A stretch of DNA of 64,000 bases from Alphaproteobacteria bacterium (lineage in GTDB: Bacteria; Pseudomonadota; Alphaproteobacteria; Rs-D84), in contig WRCC01000002.1 in the NCBI GenBank assembly GCA_009784235.1, forward strand, positions 213,346 to 277,345, read 5' to 3'. Below the pieces are notes generated by a model. That model was not told the DNA's origin. It saw only the letters and a program-made list of their open reading frames with translations, and ran no database searches. Below are positions 48,367 through 56,949 of the stretch, piece after piece; the first letter of the stretch is position 1; the number at the start of each line of letters is the position of its first letter. The translations under genes were made by a program, and so were the position numbers.

Positions 48367-50484
48367 ATGCAAAATAAAAGATTGCTGTTGTTGGCCATTG
48401 GATTTATTGGCGTGTCTGGGTTGGCGTATGCCGCGGCGCCGGCGATGACTGGCGGACGCACTGGCGGGACAACTGCGCCGGGTGCGGCGCCGACCGCACG
48501 TATGGTATCGATGCCAAGCATGCCTGGATTGGGTGGCGCGGGCGTTGGAAATCTGCAAACACAAAATCTGCCGACTGGCCCAGGTGTTACCAATCCGCCA
48601 CCACCACCTCCGCCACCCCCACCAACACCGTGTCCGGATGGCAGTGCGCGTCCATCAAACGGAATATGTTTATGTCCGGATGGTACCAATATGCCGTCAA
48701 ATGGCGTATGTCCACAGGTACCGGGCAAATGCCCAGATGGCAGCAATCGACCATCAAACGGAATATGTTTATGTCCTGATGGCACCACAATGCCTGCGAA
48801 TGGAAAATGTCCATCAGCCCCGTCCGAATGTCCAGACGGCGGTGTGCGCAATTCCACATATACAGTTGATAATTGCATGAACGATGTTTTGACGTGCGTG
48901 AATGGAACTCTGCCGGGTGGATTGAATGATTTATATAATCCGGATTTGCGCTTTGCCATTGAAAACGGCATGAATCTGTGTGCGCCCCAGGTTGATTTTT
49001 GTATTAAAAACGTCCGCAAAAATTGCCGGAATGTATATCGCAGCGCAGCGAATGTCTGGATTGATTTTAATTCGCGTGTTGTGCAACCCAGCTATTTTGC
49101 ATTTATCCTGCGCAAAACTGGCCTGACACCGAACCAGGCAGAAAATACATGCTTGCTGCTGGACCGCAATACGTATGGAACTTCGTTTGCCGCAGTCGCG
49201 AATTCCGGCGCCACCACCACCGAATATAATCGCATGGTTATGGGATTTGGCGGTTTGGGCCCGTCCAAAGATAATCCGATGGGCGCGACCGTTAATACTG
49301 GACATCCGGGTGTGGATGGCCAGCGCGGACATTACGCGCGATGGGATGCAACGACCGGCGAATGTTTAATTCGCGTTGCCGCATATCATAATAATAACCT
49401 GATTACCAACAAGTGGCTGTTCGGTGGCGATGACCGTAATGCCGAAGCTTGGCGTCCGGCGGGTACCAGTTTCGGATGCAATCGCGACTTGTTCGGATTT
49501 GGATTGCTGACCAATACCAAAGATGTTGCAGCAGTTGGAATTGGCGGCGGTACGTTGGTTGGTGCCGGTACCGGCGCGATTATCGGTGCCGCCCGCAAAA
49601 ACACGTTTGATTGCGATGCAGGCGACTTGAAAGATTTGGCAGAAGAAATTCGCAGCGCAAATCTGGCCGGTGGATTGTCCATATATATGCACAATGAAAT
49701 TACATCGGCGCAGTTGGCATCAAGCGGTTTGACGTTCCAACAATGCCGGGATATTTTGGCGCTGCGTGATATGGTGTCCAAGGCGAAAAACGACCCATGC
49801 TTTAATGCAGGCAGCGCGGTAACGGCCGCGGTAGACCACAGGTTGCGGGTCACGACCACGGACGGCCAAGTTATAGTTAATGAATCCGCGAACAGGACGG
49901 CCGGAAACAATCAATGTGTGGATTGGTGGGTAGAACTTATCACAAGCAACAGCCTGCGCTGTCCACCGCATAACAGTGACTGTGTGACAACTGCGGAATT
50001 CACGCGTGCGGTTAATAATCTGGAATCTATGCTGAACCAATTGCCATCTTTGGAAGGCCGCGACAGCAAAGCCGGCCAGGGCGCACTGATTGGCGCGGGT
50101 GTTGGTGCAGGTGCGGGCGGACTTGCCACACTGATTAATTCGTTCATTGAACGCGACCGTATATCATGCCGCATTGGTGATGATTTGGGTCGGGTCAGCT
50201 ATAACCGTTCGGGCAAGATTGATTCATTGAAAGATTTCTATATCAAATGGAATCTGGAATTGCCGGATACGATTATGCCAACGGGCAAGGTTACAGATTG
50301 TAAAGATTGGCAGCGCATCTGTGGCACATTCCGCGAAGCTTGGGCCTGCAACGCCGTCCAGATTAATTATCATCCGGCAGACGCAAAAACTGCAACGCTG
50401 ATTGATACAGCATGCAGAATGCAGGGCAGTGTTTGCACAGTCAACATGCCTGTGGCAATCAGTCACGGCGCGTGCGAAGAATAA
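48367..50484 (+). CDS. Large Cys-rich exported protein with Pro run and glycine zippers
   Basis: 705 residues, unrecognised. Signal peptide about 1-22. A Gly/Thr-rich stretch leads to a ten-Pro run (about 77-86) and then two copies of a 33-residue Cys repeat (about 88-155; core PSNGICLCPDG), echoed in DNA with a 99-base period. The rest is a Cys-containing domain with two Gly-zipper segments (about 390-408, GGGTLVGAGTGAIIGAA; about 572-590, GALIGAGVGAGAGGLATL), each followed by a short charged stretch with Cys. Gly zippers often insert in or pack at membranes. The ATG at 48367 follows AGGGGA. Own promoter and terminator. Surface or periplasmic role likely. Confidence 0.75.
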   Translation: MQNKRLLLLAIGFIGVSGLAYAAAPAMTGGRTGGTTAPGAAPTARMVSMPSMPGLGGAGVGNLQTQNLPTGPGVTNPPPPPPPPPPTPCPDGSARPSNGICLCPDGTNMPSNGVCPQVPGKCPDGSNRPSNGICLCPDGTTMPANGKCPSAPSECPDGGVRNSTYTVDNCMNDVLTCVNGTLPGGLNDLYNPDLRFAIENGMNLCAPQVDFCIKNVRKNCRNVYRSAANVWIDFNSRVVQPSYFAFILRKTGLTPNQAENTCLLLDRNTYGTSFAAVANSGATTTEYNRMVMGFGGLGPSKDNPMGATVNTGHPGVDGQRGHYARWDATTGECLIRVAAYHNNNLITNKWLFGGDDRNAEAWRPAGTSFGCNRDLFGFGLLTNTKDVAAVGIGGGTLVGAGTGAIIGAARKNTFDCDAGDLKDLAEEIRSANLAGGLSIYMHNEITSAQLASSGLTFQQCRDILALRDMVSKAKNDPCFNAGSAVTAAVDHRLRVTTTDGQVIVNESANRTAGNNQCVDWWVELITSNSLRCPPHNSDCVTTAEFTRAVNNLESMLNQLPSLEGRDSKAGQGALIGAGVGAGAGGLATLINSFIERDRISCRIGDDLGRVSYNRSGKIDSLKDFYIKWNLELPDTIMPTGKVTDCKDWQRICGTFREAWACNAVQINYHPADAKTATLIDTACRMQGSVCTVNMPVAISHGACEE

Positions 50485-50508
50485 AAAACGCCCCAAAGGG
50501 CGTTTTTT
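50484..50508 (+). terminator. Terminator of the 705-residue protein gene
   Basis: AAAAAACGCCC-CAAA-GGGCGTTTTTT. Confidence 0.8.
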
Positions 50509-50513
50509 AATAC

Positions 50514-50541
50514 TTGAAATCCGCCGGCGCGTGTGTATAAT
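50514..50541 (+). promoter_or_regulatory. Promoter of tRNA-Thr
   Basis: TTGAAA, 16-bp spacer, TATAAT, ending nine bases before the tRNA. Confidence 0.6.
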
Positions 50542-50550
50542 AGGCCCCGT

Positions 50551-50626
50551 GCCGATTTAGCTCAGCTGGTAGAGCACCTCATTCGTAATGAGGGGGTCGT
50601 AAGTTCGAATCTTATAATCGGCACCA
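50551..50626 (+). tRNA. tRNA-Thr (CGT anticodon)
   Basis: 76 nt with encoded CCA. Acceptor GCCGATT pairs with AATCGGC, anticodon loop TTCGTAA. Decodes ACG. Confidence 0.93.
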
Positions 50627-50732
50627 GAAACTTTTTGCGAACGCTTTGGCGTTCGTTTTTTCATAGGCATTCTCTCCAATATTTTCCATTTCTGATTTGA
50701 ATTATAATTCAAAAAACAGGGGGGCCTGGGAT

Positions 50733-53700
50733 ATGAATAAAAATATTATTTCATTAACATTAATATCAACATTTATTATTCCGACCGCATACGCGACCAG
50801 CATCGCTTTGCCATCGGGCACAACAACATGGACCACGGACCAGGTGTTCGATTCCAATGGCCGTACCACGGCGATGACCAGTGCTGCAATTCGTGCCAAT
50901 GGAACAAATGCCGTTATTACAAACAGCGCGAATATAAACGCAACAAACAGTATGGCGGGTGTACTGGCATTTGGTGGTGGCACCATTACCATAAATAATA
51001 CCGGTGATTATACATTGACGGCGACCGGGAATTATATCAACCCAGCCCAAAATGACGGTGGCGCGGGAATTCAAGCCGGAACCGAAACACTGGACGGCGG
51101 TTACACTATTGGTCATATAAATATCAATGGCATGAACATAGTTGCCAGTAATAACCAACGCGGTGTGTTTGCGGCAAACGGAACAATTAATCTGATTGGC
51201 GCAACTGGACTTTCATCGCCGAATACTTTGACAGTTTGGGATAATAATCATGGGTCGTTCAGCGGTGGAATAATATCAACCGGCGTTGGCGGCGTAACGG
51301 CTTTGATTAACATAGAAAACATGGATATCAACGTTGGTGGCGCGCAACAGCATGGAATCCAAGCGTTTAACGGCGGCGATGTTACGATAATCGGCTTGTC
51401 CGATGGTTCCAATACAATTACAGCGACAAATAATCAAATTAATAATATGGGGAATGCGATTTATTCATCAGGCGCCGGTTCTGTTATGACCATTAACAAT
51501 ATGAATATAATCGAAAGCGGCAGTATGTACGGTATCATCGCCGACAACCTGGGCGTTATGAATATAACAGGATTGGCAGATGGCAGTAACAGCATCAGCG
51601 TCACGAACAACGCGATGGGAACAACTGGCGTTGGAATTTATGCGTCGGGCAACCCCAGTGGTGCAAGCGCCGGCGCATCTAAAATTAACATAAGCAATAC
51701 AAGCATTACATCCGACGGTAACTATGGCTATGGCGTTATGGCGACCGGAAACGCGCAGATAAATATAACCGGCGTTGCAGGAAATACATTTTCTGCATCT
51801 GGAAACGGTTCGGGGCTGTATATAAATAATAACGCGAACAATGTGATAAGCATCACCGGATTTGATTCAATTGCTTTGAACAACAATACAATCGGGTCCG
51901 GTACGTCAAAGCAAACCGCGGGCAACGGCCAAATAATATTACAGGCGGGAACGATTACGGCCAGCGGAAATAACGGAAACGGATTGTCCGTCTTGGCCGG
52001 GGATTCTGTAACCGCGGGCGCGGGCGGATTGTTTGCCGATGGAAACAAATCAACGGGGATAATTGCAAATACTGGTGGAAATTTAATTTTGAACGGCGGT
52101 GCAATGTCCGCATCCAATAACGGTGCTTACGGATTGGTGATAACGGGCGGAACAACGGTAACATTAAATGGCGCGGGCAATGCGTTTACATTTAATAACA
52201 ACGTTGGCGATGGTATCATGGTATTCAATACCACCAGCATATTGAATATCAGCGATGCCGCAATATCAGCTTTAACAAACAGTGGGTTTGGCATAAACAA
52301 TATCGGCACAGTAAATTTCAGCAATACCGTTTCCGTTGACGGGGTAATCGCAGGGAACGGAATTATCACCAATACCGGAAATCTTGCGTTGTTGTCCGAT
52401 GATTCTGCATTTACCGGAATATTTAATCAGACCGCTGGGGAAACGACAGTCGGTGTGTCCGCACGCATGCTGGGTGGCACAAATAATATATCGAACAGCA
52501 CGCTGAACGTTACCAGTATTGCGGGAATATATTATAATGCGACATTGGGTACGAATGGCATATTGAATAATTACAGCGCACTGATTGCTGCGCAGAATAT
52601 TGACACGTCAAAGATTTCATTTGCGGCGGGCGCGACGGGCGCAACAATGAACTTTGGACGTGATGCTACATTGGCGGCAGCAAATAATTTGGCAAATTAT
52701 AATCTGACCGGATATATCGCGAATAGTGCGGGTAATACGGTGTCGTTCAGTGATTCGAATATATCGTTTGACCCGACGAATATGGCGGGTGTTACGACCT
52801 ATGATTTTACGGATGGCACAAATTATGTATTCAATGATTCAGTAATTGATTTAACCAACACAGGAACCAACGTGCGCACGTTCAATGTCGGAAATATGGC
52901 GACGTACAATTCGACATTGTCGTTCAGCCTGATGCTGACTGGATCGGGTAATCCATACACAGAATTTATATCTGATAAATTAAATGTGACGAATTATACC
53001 GGTGACACGTTGGCGTTGGGCACGATTAAGATATTGAACCCAAGCGCCGAAGACGGATTGACCGGACCATTCTATATCCAAGACATATTATCCGGCGCAC
53101 AATTTACAGCGGGACAAACCGCATCATTCGCAACGACCGTATATCAATATCTTGCGACAGTTGATGCGCCGCAAACCGGATTAGAATTGGATATAGTCGG
53201 TGAATCAGATGAAAATTCATTGTATATAATGAATGACAATTATCACAGCGCGGGTGTTCGCGGATTTAATTTCTCGTTGACGAATGAAACATACAATATC
53301 GGAAAAAGTTTGTCTGCCACAAATGCTGGCACATTCGTTGTCCAAGGATACAATGATGACGCAACGAACAGTATATTGTCCGGGGAAATCTTGGCGGGAT
53401 ATTATGGGGGGCAAAATCTCAAAGGTTCGTTCTTTAATTTGTCTGGTCTTAATGGCGATGTCGCATTTACATTGCAAAATTTAACGATCCAGGATGCATA
53501 TACTTTTGCGGGCGACGATATTACCTTCGGTGATTCCAGCGACCCTGCGTATGATTCCGGTCCGAATGGTAACGACGGATATGGTTCAGTGCTGAAAATC
53601 ACTGACGCAAATTCCACGGCATTAATACAAAATGTAATTGCCCAACGTAATACAGCACAATTCGAGGGTGGTGCGATATATGCGATGGATGGTCTGACCG

Positions 53701-55529
53701 TTTTGTCCATGACGCAATTCTTGCACAATACTGCCCAAACCGGCAGCGGCGGTGCGATATATAACGAAGCCGATGTTCGAATTCGAAATGGCGCGATATT
53801 TGATGGTAACAATGCTTTGGCTGGTCTTGGTGGTGCGATATACAATTCTGGCACATTGTTGTTGGATTCCACATTCGGCGATATAGTATTTGAAAATAAT
53901 TCGGACAGCACCGGTGCGAACGACATATATGGTGATGATGACAGTATTATAAATATCAACGGCACAGCTGGAACCGTTGCAATATATTCAGGCATCACAG
54001 GATTGGGCGAAATCAATAAAACCGGCACTGGAACATTTGATATATACGCGGACAGTTCAGCATACACCGGTACGTTCACACAAACAGACGGTATAACAAA
54101 TGTTTATACATCCGGATTCTTTATGGGCGATACAAACCTGTCTGGTGGAATTATAAACTTTGCCGAATCCGCATCCGCAGGCGCGATGAATGTATCGAAT
54201 GGCGGAATTGTGAATCTTCGCGGCACCGACTTTAATACATTAACTGTGACCGATTGGTCGGGTGGTAACGGATATCTGTGGCTGAATACTTATTTTGATG
54301 GCAATGGCACCAGCACGGACAAATTGGTCGTTGCTGGCGGCGATGCCACCGGCACCACAACGCTGTTTATAAATTCTGTTGGGACGAACAATGTGGTGAC
54401 GCCGGACGGAGAATACGGAATTATGGTTGTTGATTTAACAAATGCATTTGATAAATCCGCAATCTTTACGCTGAATGGCGGCATGATTGACACGGGTGCT
54501 TATGAATATCATCTGGTCAAAGAATTGGACGACAACTGGTACTTGGAGACAGATTGGACACCGACATCTGTTGCGCAAACAGCCGGTGCGATACCAATCA
54601 TTCACTTGGCCGTTGTCAAAGCCGGTATGAATGAATTACGCAAGCGTTTGGGCGAATTACGCGGCGATGATAAATCCAGACATAACGGCGTATGGGTGCG
54701 TACATATGGCAAAAGCAAAAATATACACAAATATATTGATGCCGATTTGGATTTGCTTGGAATCGAAGGCGGATATGACCACCAATTCAACGTTGATAGT
54801 GGTCGCATCTATGTTGGTGTTATGGCCGGTATGCTGGAATCAAGGGATATACGCATACATCAATCAAACGGTCATACCGGACGCGGCACTACATCGGCAC
54901 CGTCCGTTGGTGCATACGCTACGTGGGTACACAAATCGGGCAGTCCCAACAAATGGTTCATTGATGCGACAGTGCGGCATTTCTGGGTCGATACGGATTT
55001 GAAAAATATTGCATCAAACGGACAAACCGTATCGTATGACATCGACAGAAACTTTATAGCATCATCACTGGAAACCGGAAAGTTGTTCTATTTCCGTGCG
55101 CCAGAATTTGCGAACATCGGAACAAAGCAAAATTCGCACATGTCGATGGAACCGAAAGCCGAAGTGCGCTTTAAATATGCACCCTCAAAAAATGCAACAA
55201 CGAATTTTGGCGATGATATCCATATAGATTCCACAACCGGTCTTAATACCAAATTGGCATTGCAGACAAATTATTTGCCGAACGGTACGCAATCGGTCTG
55301 GAAACCATGGATTGAAATCGGCGTATTCCGCGAATGGCTGGGCAATGAAAACGTCGGATTCGGTGGTGCGCAAATACATACAAGCGCGCGCGGAAACGGC
55401 ATGGAATTGGCCGCAGGAACGAATGTATCGCTTGGCGAACGTTCGTACGGATTTGCAGGCTTTACTTATGAAACCGGCGAAGTATATACTTCATATCAAC
55501 TGAACATTGGCGCCAGAATGAAATTTTAA
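50733..55529 (+). CDS. Autotransporter with PMP-like passenger
   Basis: Type V secretion: a C-terminal barrel in the outer membrane exports the N-terminal passenger. 1598 residues. Signal peptide 1-21 (MNKNIISLTLISTFIIPTAYA). The passenger is a long Asn/Gly/Thr-rich beta-helix stretch with repeated NI.GL.DGSN-type units and, at about 975-1070, GGAIY motifs of the polymorphic-membrane-protein kind (three copies: EGGAIYAMDG, SGGAIYNEADV, LGGAIYNSGTL). The barrel spans about 1330-1598, starting near GVWVRTYGKSKN and ending with Phe. AGGGGGG precedes the ATG at 50733. No proteolytic or lipase motif is seen; adhesion to host or neighbours is the likeliest role. Confidence 0.88.
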   Translation: MNKNIISLTLISTFIIPTAYATSIALPSGTTTWTTDQVFDSNGRTTAMTSAAIRANGTNAVITNSANINATNSMAGVLAFGGGTITINNTGDYTLTATGNYINPAQNDGGAGIQAGTETLDGGYTIGHININGMNIVASNNQRGVFAANGTINLIGATGLSSPNTLTVWDNNHGSFSGGIISTGVGGVTALINIENMDINVGGAQQHGIQAFNGGDVTIIGLSDGSNTITATNNQINNMGNAIYSSGAGSVMTINNMNIIESGSMYGIIADNLGVMNITGLADGSNSISVTNNAMGTTGVGIYASGNPSGASAGASKINISNTSITSDGNYGYGVMATGNAQINITGVAGNTFSASGNGSGLYINNNANNVISITGFDSIALNNNTIGSGTSKQTAGNGQIILQAGTITASGNNGNGLSVLAGDSVTAGAGGLFADGNKSTGIIANTGGNLILNGGAMSASNNGAYGLVITGGTTVTLNGAGNAFTFNNNVGDGIMVFNTTSILNISDAAISALTNSGFGINNIGTVNFSNTVSVDGVIAGNGIITNTGNLALLSDDSAFTGIFNQTAGETTVGVSARMLGGTNNISNSTLNVTSIAGIYYNATLGTNGILNNYSALIAAQNIDTSKISFAAGATGATMNFGRDATLAAANNLANYNLTGYIANSAGNTVSFSDSNISFDPTNMAGVTTYDFTDGTNYVFNDSVIDLTNTGTNVRTFNVGNMATYNSTLSFSLMLTGSGNPYTEFISDKLNVTNYTGDTLALGTIKILNPSAEDGLTGPFYIQDILSGAQFTAGQTASFATTVYQYLATVDAPQTGLELDIVGESDENSLYIMNDNYHSAGVRGFNFSLTNETYNIGKSLSATNAGTFVVQGYNDDATNSILSGEILAGYYGGQNLKGSFFNLSGLNGDVAFTLQNLTIQDAYTFAGDDITFGDSSDPAYDSGPNGNDGYGSVLKITDANSTALIQNVIAQRNTAQFEGGAIYAMDGLTVLSMTQFLHNTAQTGSGGAIYNEADVRIRNGAIFDGNNALAGLGGAIYNSGTLLLDSTFGDIVFENNSDSTGANDIYGDDDSIININGTAGTVAIYSGITGLGEINKTGTGTFDIYADSSAYTGTFTQTDGITNVYTSGFFMGDTNLSGGIINFAESASAGAMNVSNGGIVNLRGTDFNTLTVTDWSGGNGYLWLNTYFDGNGTSTDKLVVAGGDATGTTTLFINSVGTNNVVTPDGEYGIMVVDLTNAFDKSAIFTLNGGMIDTGAYEYHLVKELDDNWYLETDWTPTSVAQTAGAIPIIHLAVVKAGMNELRKRLGELRGDDKSRHNGVWVRTYGKSKNIHKYIDADLDLLGIEGGYDHQFNVDSGRIYVGVMAGMLESRDIRIHQSNGHTGRGTTSAPSVGAYATWVHKSGSPNKWFIDATVRHFWVDTDLKNIASNGQTVSYDIDRNFIASSLETGKLFYFRAPEFANIGTKQNSHMSMEPKAEVRFKYAPSKNATTNFGDDIHIDSTTGLNTKLALQTNYLPNGTQSVWKPWIEIGVFREWLGNENVGFGGAQIHTSARGNGMELAAGTNVSLGERSYGFAGFTYETGEVYTSYQLNIGARMKF

Positions 55530-55532
55530 TGT

Positions 55533-55565
55533 AAAAAATCCGCGCATATCGCGCGGATTTTTTTA
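55533..55565 (+). terminator. Terminator of the autotransporter
   Basis: AAAATCCGCGC-ATATC-GCGCGGATTTTTTT. Confidence 0.8.
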
Positions 55566-55619
55566 TTGCCTTTATTATTTTTCATATCTATAATCGTCCC
55601 GAAAAAAGGAGAACTTAAT

Positions 55620-56183
55620 ATGAAAAAATACTTATCTATTATTGCATTGTCTGTCTTTGCCATGGGTGCACATGCAGCGCCGAATTTGACGCTGTATTAT
55701 TCCAATTCGTGCCCGTATTGCCATTATGCCAAAGATTTTATAAATGAACATTTGGTTATCGAATATCCAGATATGATTGTTACCCAGGTGGATGTTGGCA
55801 ATCCAAACAATGGCAAAGAATTCCAAGCGGCGCTGAAAAAATGTGAATATGAACGTGGCGGCATTCCGGTCGTTGTAATCGATGGCAAATGTTTCCAAGG
55901 ATTCGGCCAAAATTCGCCCGAAGCATTCCGGAACGCAGCAAATGCAAACTTGTCTGAATCTGATGTTGCCGCGGCCGCCGCGCGCCGCGCCGCGCTGGAA
56001 AAAAATCCGGACGCCGTTCGCCGTGAACACGCGACCGCCGTCGCTGCACGTGCCGCCGGTCAACCAGTTGCAAAAACCACAAAAAAAAATGACAATACAG
56101 CAATGTATGGATTTGCTGGCTTGATTGCGATATTGTTGGTTGCGCTTGGTTTTGTGATATTTTCAAAGCGGAAAAAGAAATAA
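55620..56183 (+). CDS. Membrane-anchored thioredoxin-fold (glutaredoxin-like) protein
   Basis: 187 residues. Signal peptide 1-19 (MKKYLSIIALSVFAMGAHA), then a small thioredoxin/glutaredoxin fold with active site CPYC (about 31-34, NSCPYCHYAKDF) and the cis-Pro motif GGIPVVVIDGK (about 80-90) followed by a Cys. An Ala-rich charged linker (about 118-150) leads to a C-terminal membrane helix (about 160-180) and basic tail, so the redox domain faces the periplasm on a tether. It may form, reduce or shuffle disulfides in exported proteins. AAAGGAGAA precedes the ATG. Four bases from cvpA. Confidence 0.8.
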   Translation: MKKYLSIIALSVFAMGAHAAPNLTLYYSNSCPYCHYAKDFINEHLVIEYPDMIVTQVDVGNPNNGKEFQAALKKCEYERGGIPVVVIDGKCFQGFGQNSPEAFRNAANANLSESDVAAAAARRAALEKNPDAVRREHATAVAARAAGQPVAKTTKKNDNTAMYGFAGLIAILLVALGFVIFSKRKKK

Positions 56184-56186
56184 AAA

Positions 56187-56897
56187 ATGTTCGATTTAAC
56201 AATTCTTGATTACATATATATCGGCGTGATTTTGGTATCAACCATTTGGGCGTCGATACGTGGCGGTGTTTATGAAACTGTAACCATGGTAGCGTGGATT
56301 GTTGCGGCATTGGTCGCGCGGTTCGCATCGCCATATTTGGGCGAACTGTTCCAAAGTTGGTTCAAATTATCCGAAGCAACAATTGGAACCCTGGTGGCCA
56401 GTTATTTCATCGTGTTCTTTGTAATCTTGGTCGCGTTCAGTTTCTTTAATCAGAAACTGCGCGACCGTGTCCAAGAAAGCATGATGCGCGTGACCGACCA
56501 TACTTTCGGTATTGTGTTCGGTGTTATCCGCGGTATTGTAATCATGGGATTTGTTTATTGGGGCACGCTGTGGTATTATTCGGAAAGCACGCTGCCCGCC
56601 GCTGTGGCTGGTGCGCGCACGCGTCCGATTATGCAATTGACGGCGGTTAAAATTCATCAATGGTTTATACCGGGGGACAATAAATTGCTGGAATCGGATG
56701 TAATCGGTGGTGAATCGGCCCAGGCCGCATTTGAAAACCTGATTAATCCAGCGGTCAAGGTCATGGTCGCGGAACGTCCACAGCGCGATGATAATTTTTC
56801 ATTGCCGGATGAATCAGACACAACCGGATATCGTGAATCTGAACGCAATTCATTGGAAAATAAATTACTGCAAATAGAAAGCAGCGATGAAGAATAA
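56187..56897 (+). CDS. cvpA: CvpA family membrane protein
   Basis: 236 residues. CvpA-type proteins are small polytopic inner-membrane proteins needed for colicin V production and envelope stress tolerance in E. coli. Four membrane helices in the first 150 residues, with the family start LTILDYIYIGVILVSTIWASIRGGVYETV and the GIVFGVIRGIVIMGFVYW segment. A soluble acidic tail (about 170-236) follows. Probably co-transcribed with the thioredoxin-fold gene. Confidence 0.88.
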   Translation: MFDLTILDYIYIGVILVSTIWASIRGGVYETVTMVAWIVAALVARFASPYLGELFQSWFKLSEATIGTLVASYFIVFFVILVAFSFFNQKLRDRVQESMMRVTDHTFGIVFGVIRGIVIMGFVYWGTLWYYSESTLPAAVAGARTRPIMQLTAVKIHQWFIPGDNKLLESDVIGGESAQAAFENLINPAVKVMVAERPQRDDNFSLPDESDTTGYRESERNSLENKLLQIESSDEE

Positions 56898-56922
56898 AAA
56901 CGCTCCACCGGGGCGTTTTTTT
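56896..56922 (+). terminator. Terminator of cvpA
   Basis: AAAAACGCTCC-ACC-GGGGCGTTTTTTT with one mismatch pair. Confidence 0.75.
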
Positions 56923-56923
56923 A

Positions 56924-56932
56924 TGATATAAT
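56924..56932 (+). promoter_or_regulatory. Extended -10 element before the 896-residue protein gene
   Basis: TGATATAAT, 18 bases before the ATG, directly after the cvpA terminator T-run. No good -35 is seen; the extended -10 may suffice. Confidence 0.5.
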
Positions 56933-56949
56933 TACAGAATAACGAGAGA

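Noticed and set aside
48261..49019. 252-residue open frame on minus, Pro/Gly/His-rich
   Set aside because: It lies opposite the signal peptide, Pro run and Cys repeats of the 705-residue protein gene and mirrors their low complexity. It has no ribosome binding site, and the plus gene has promoter, binding site and signal peptide.
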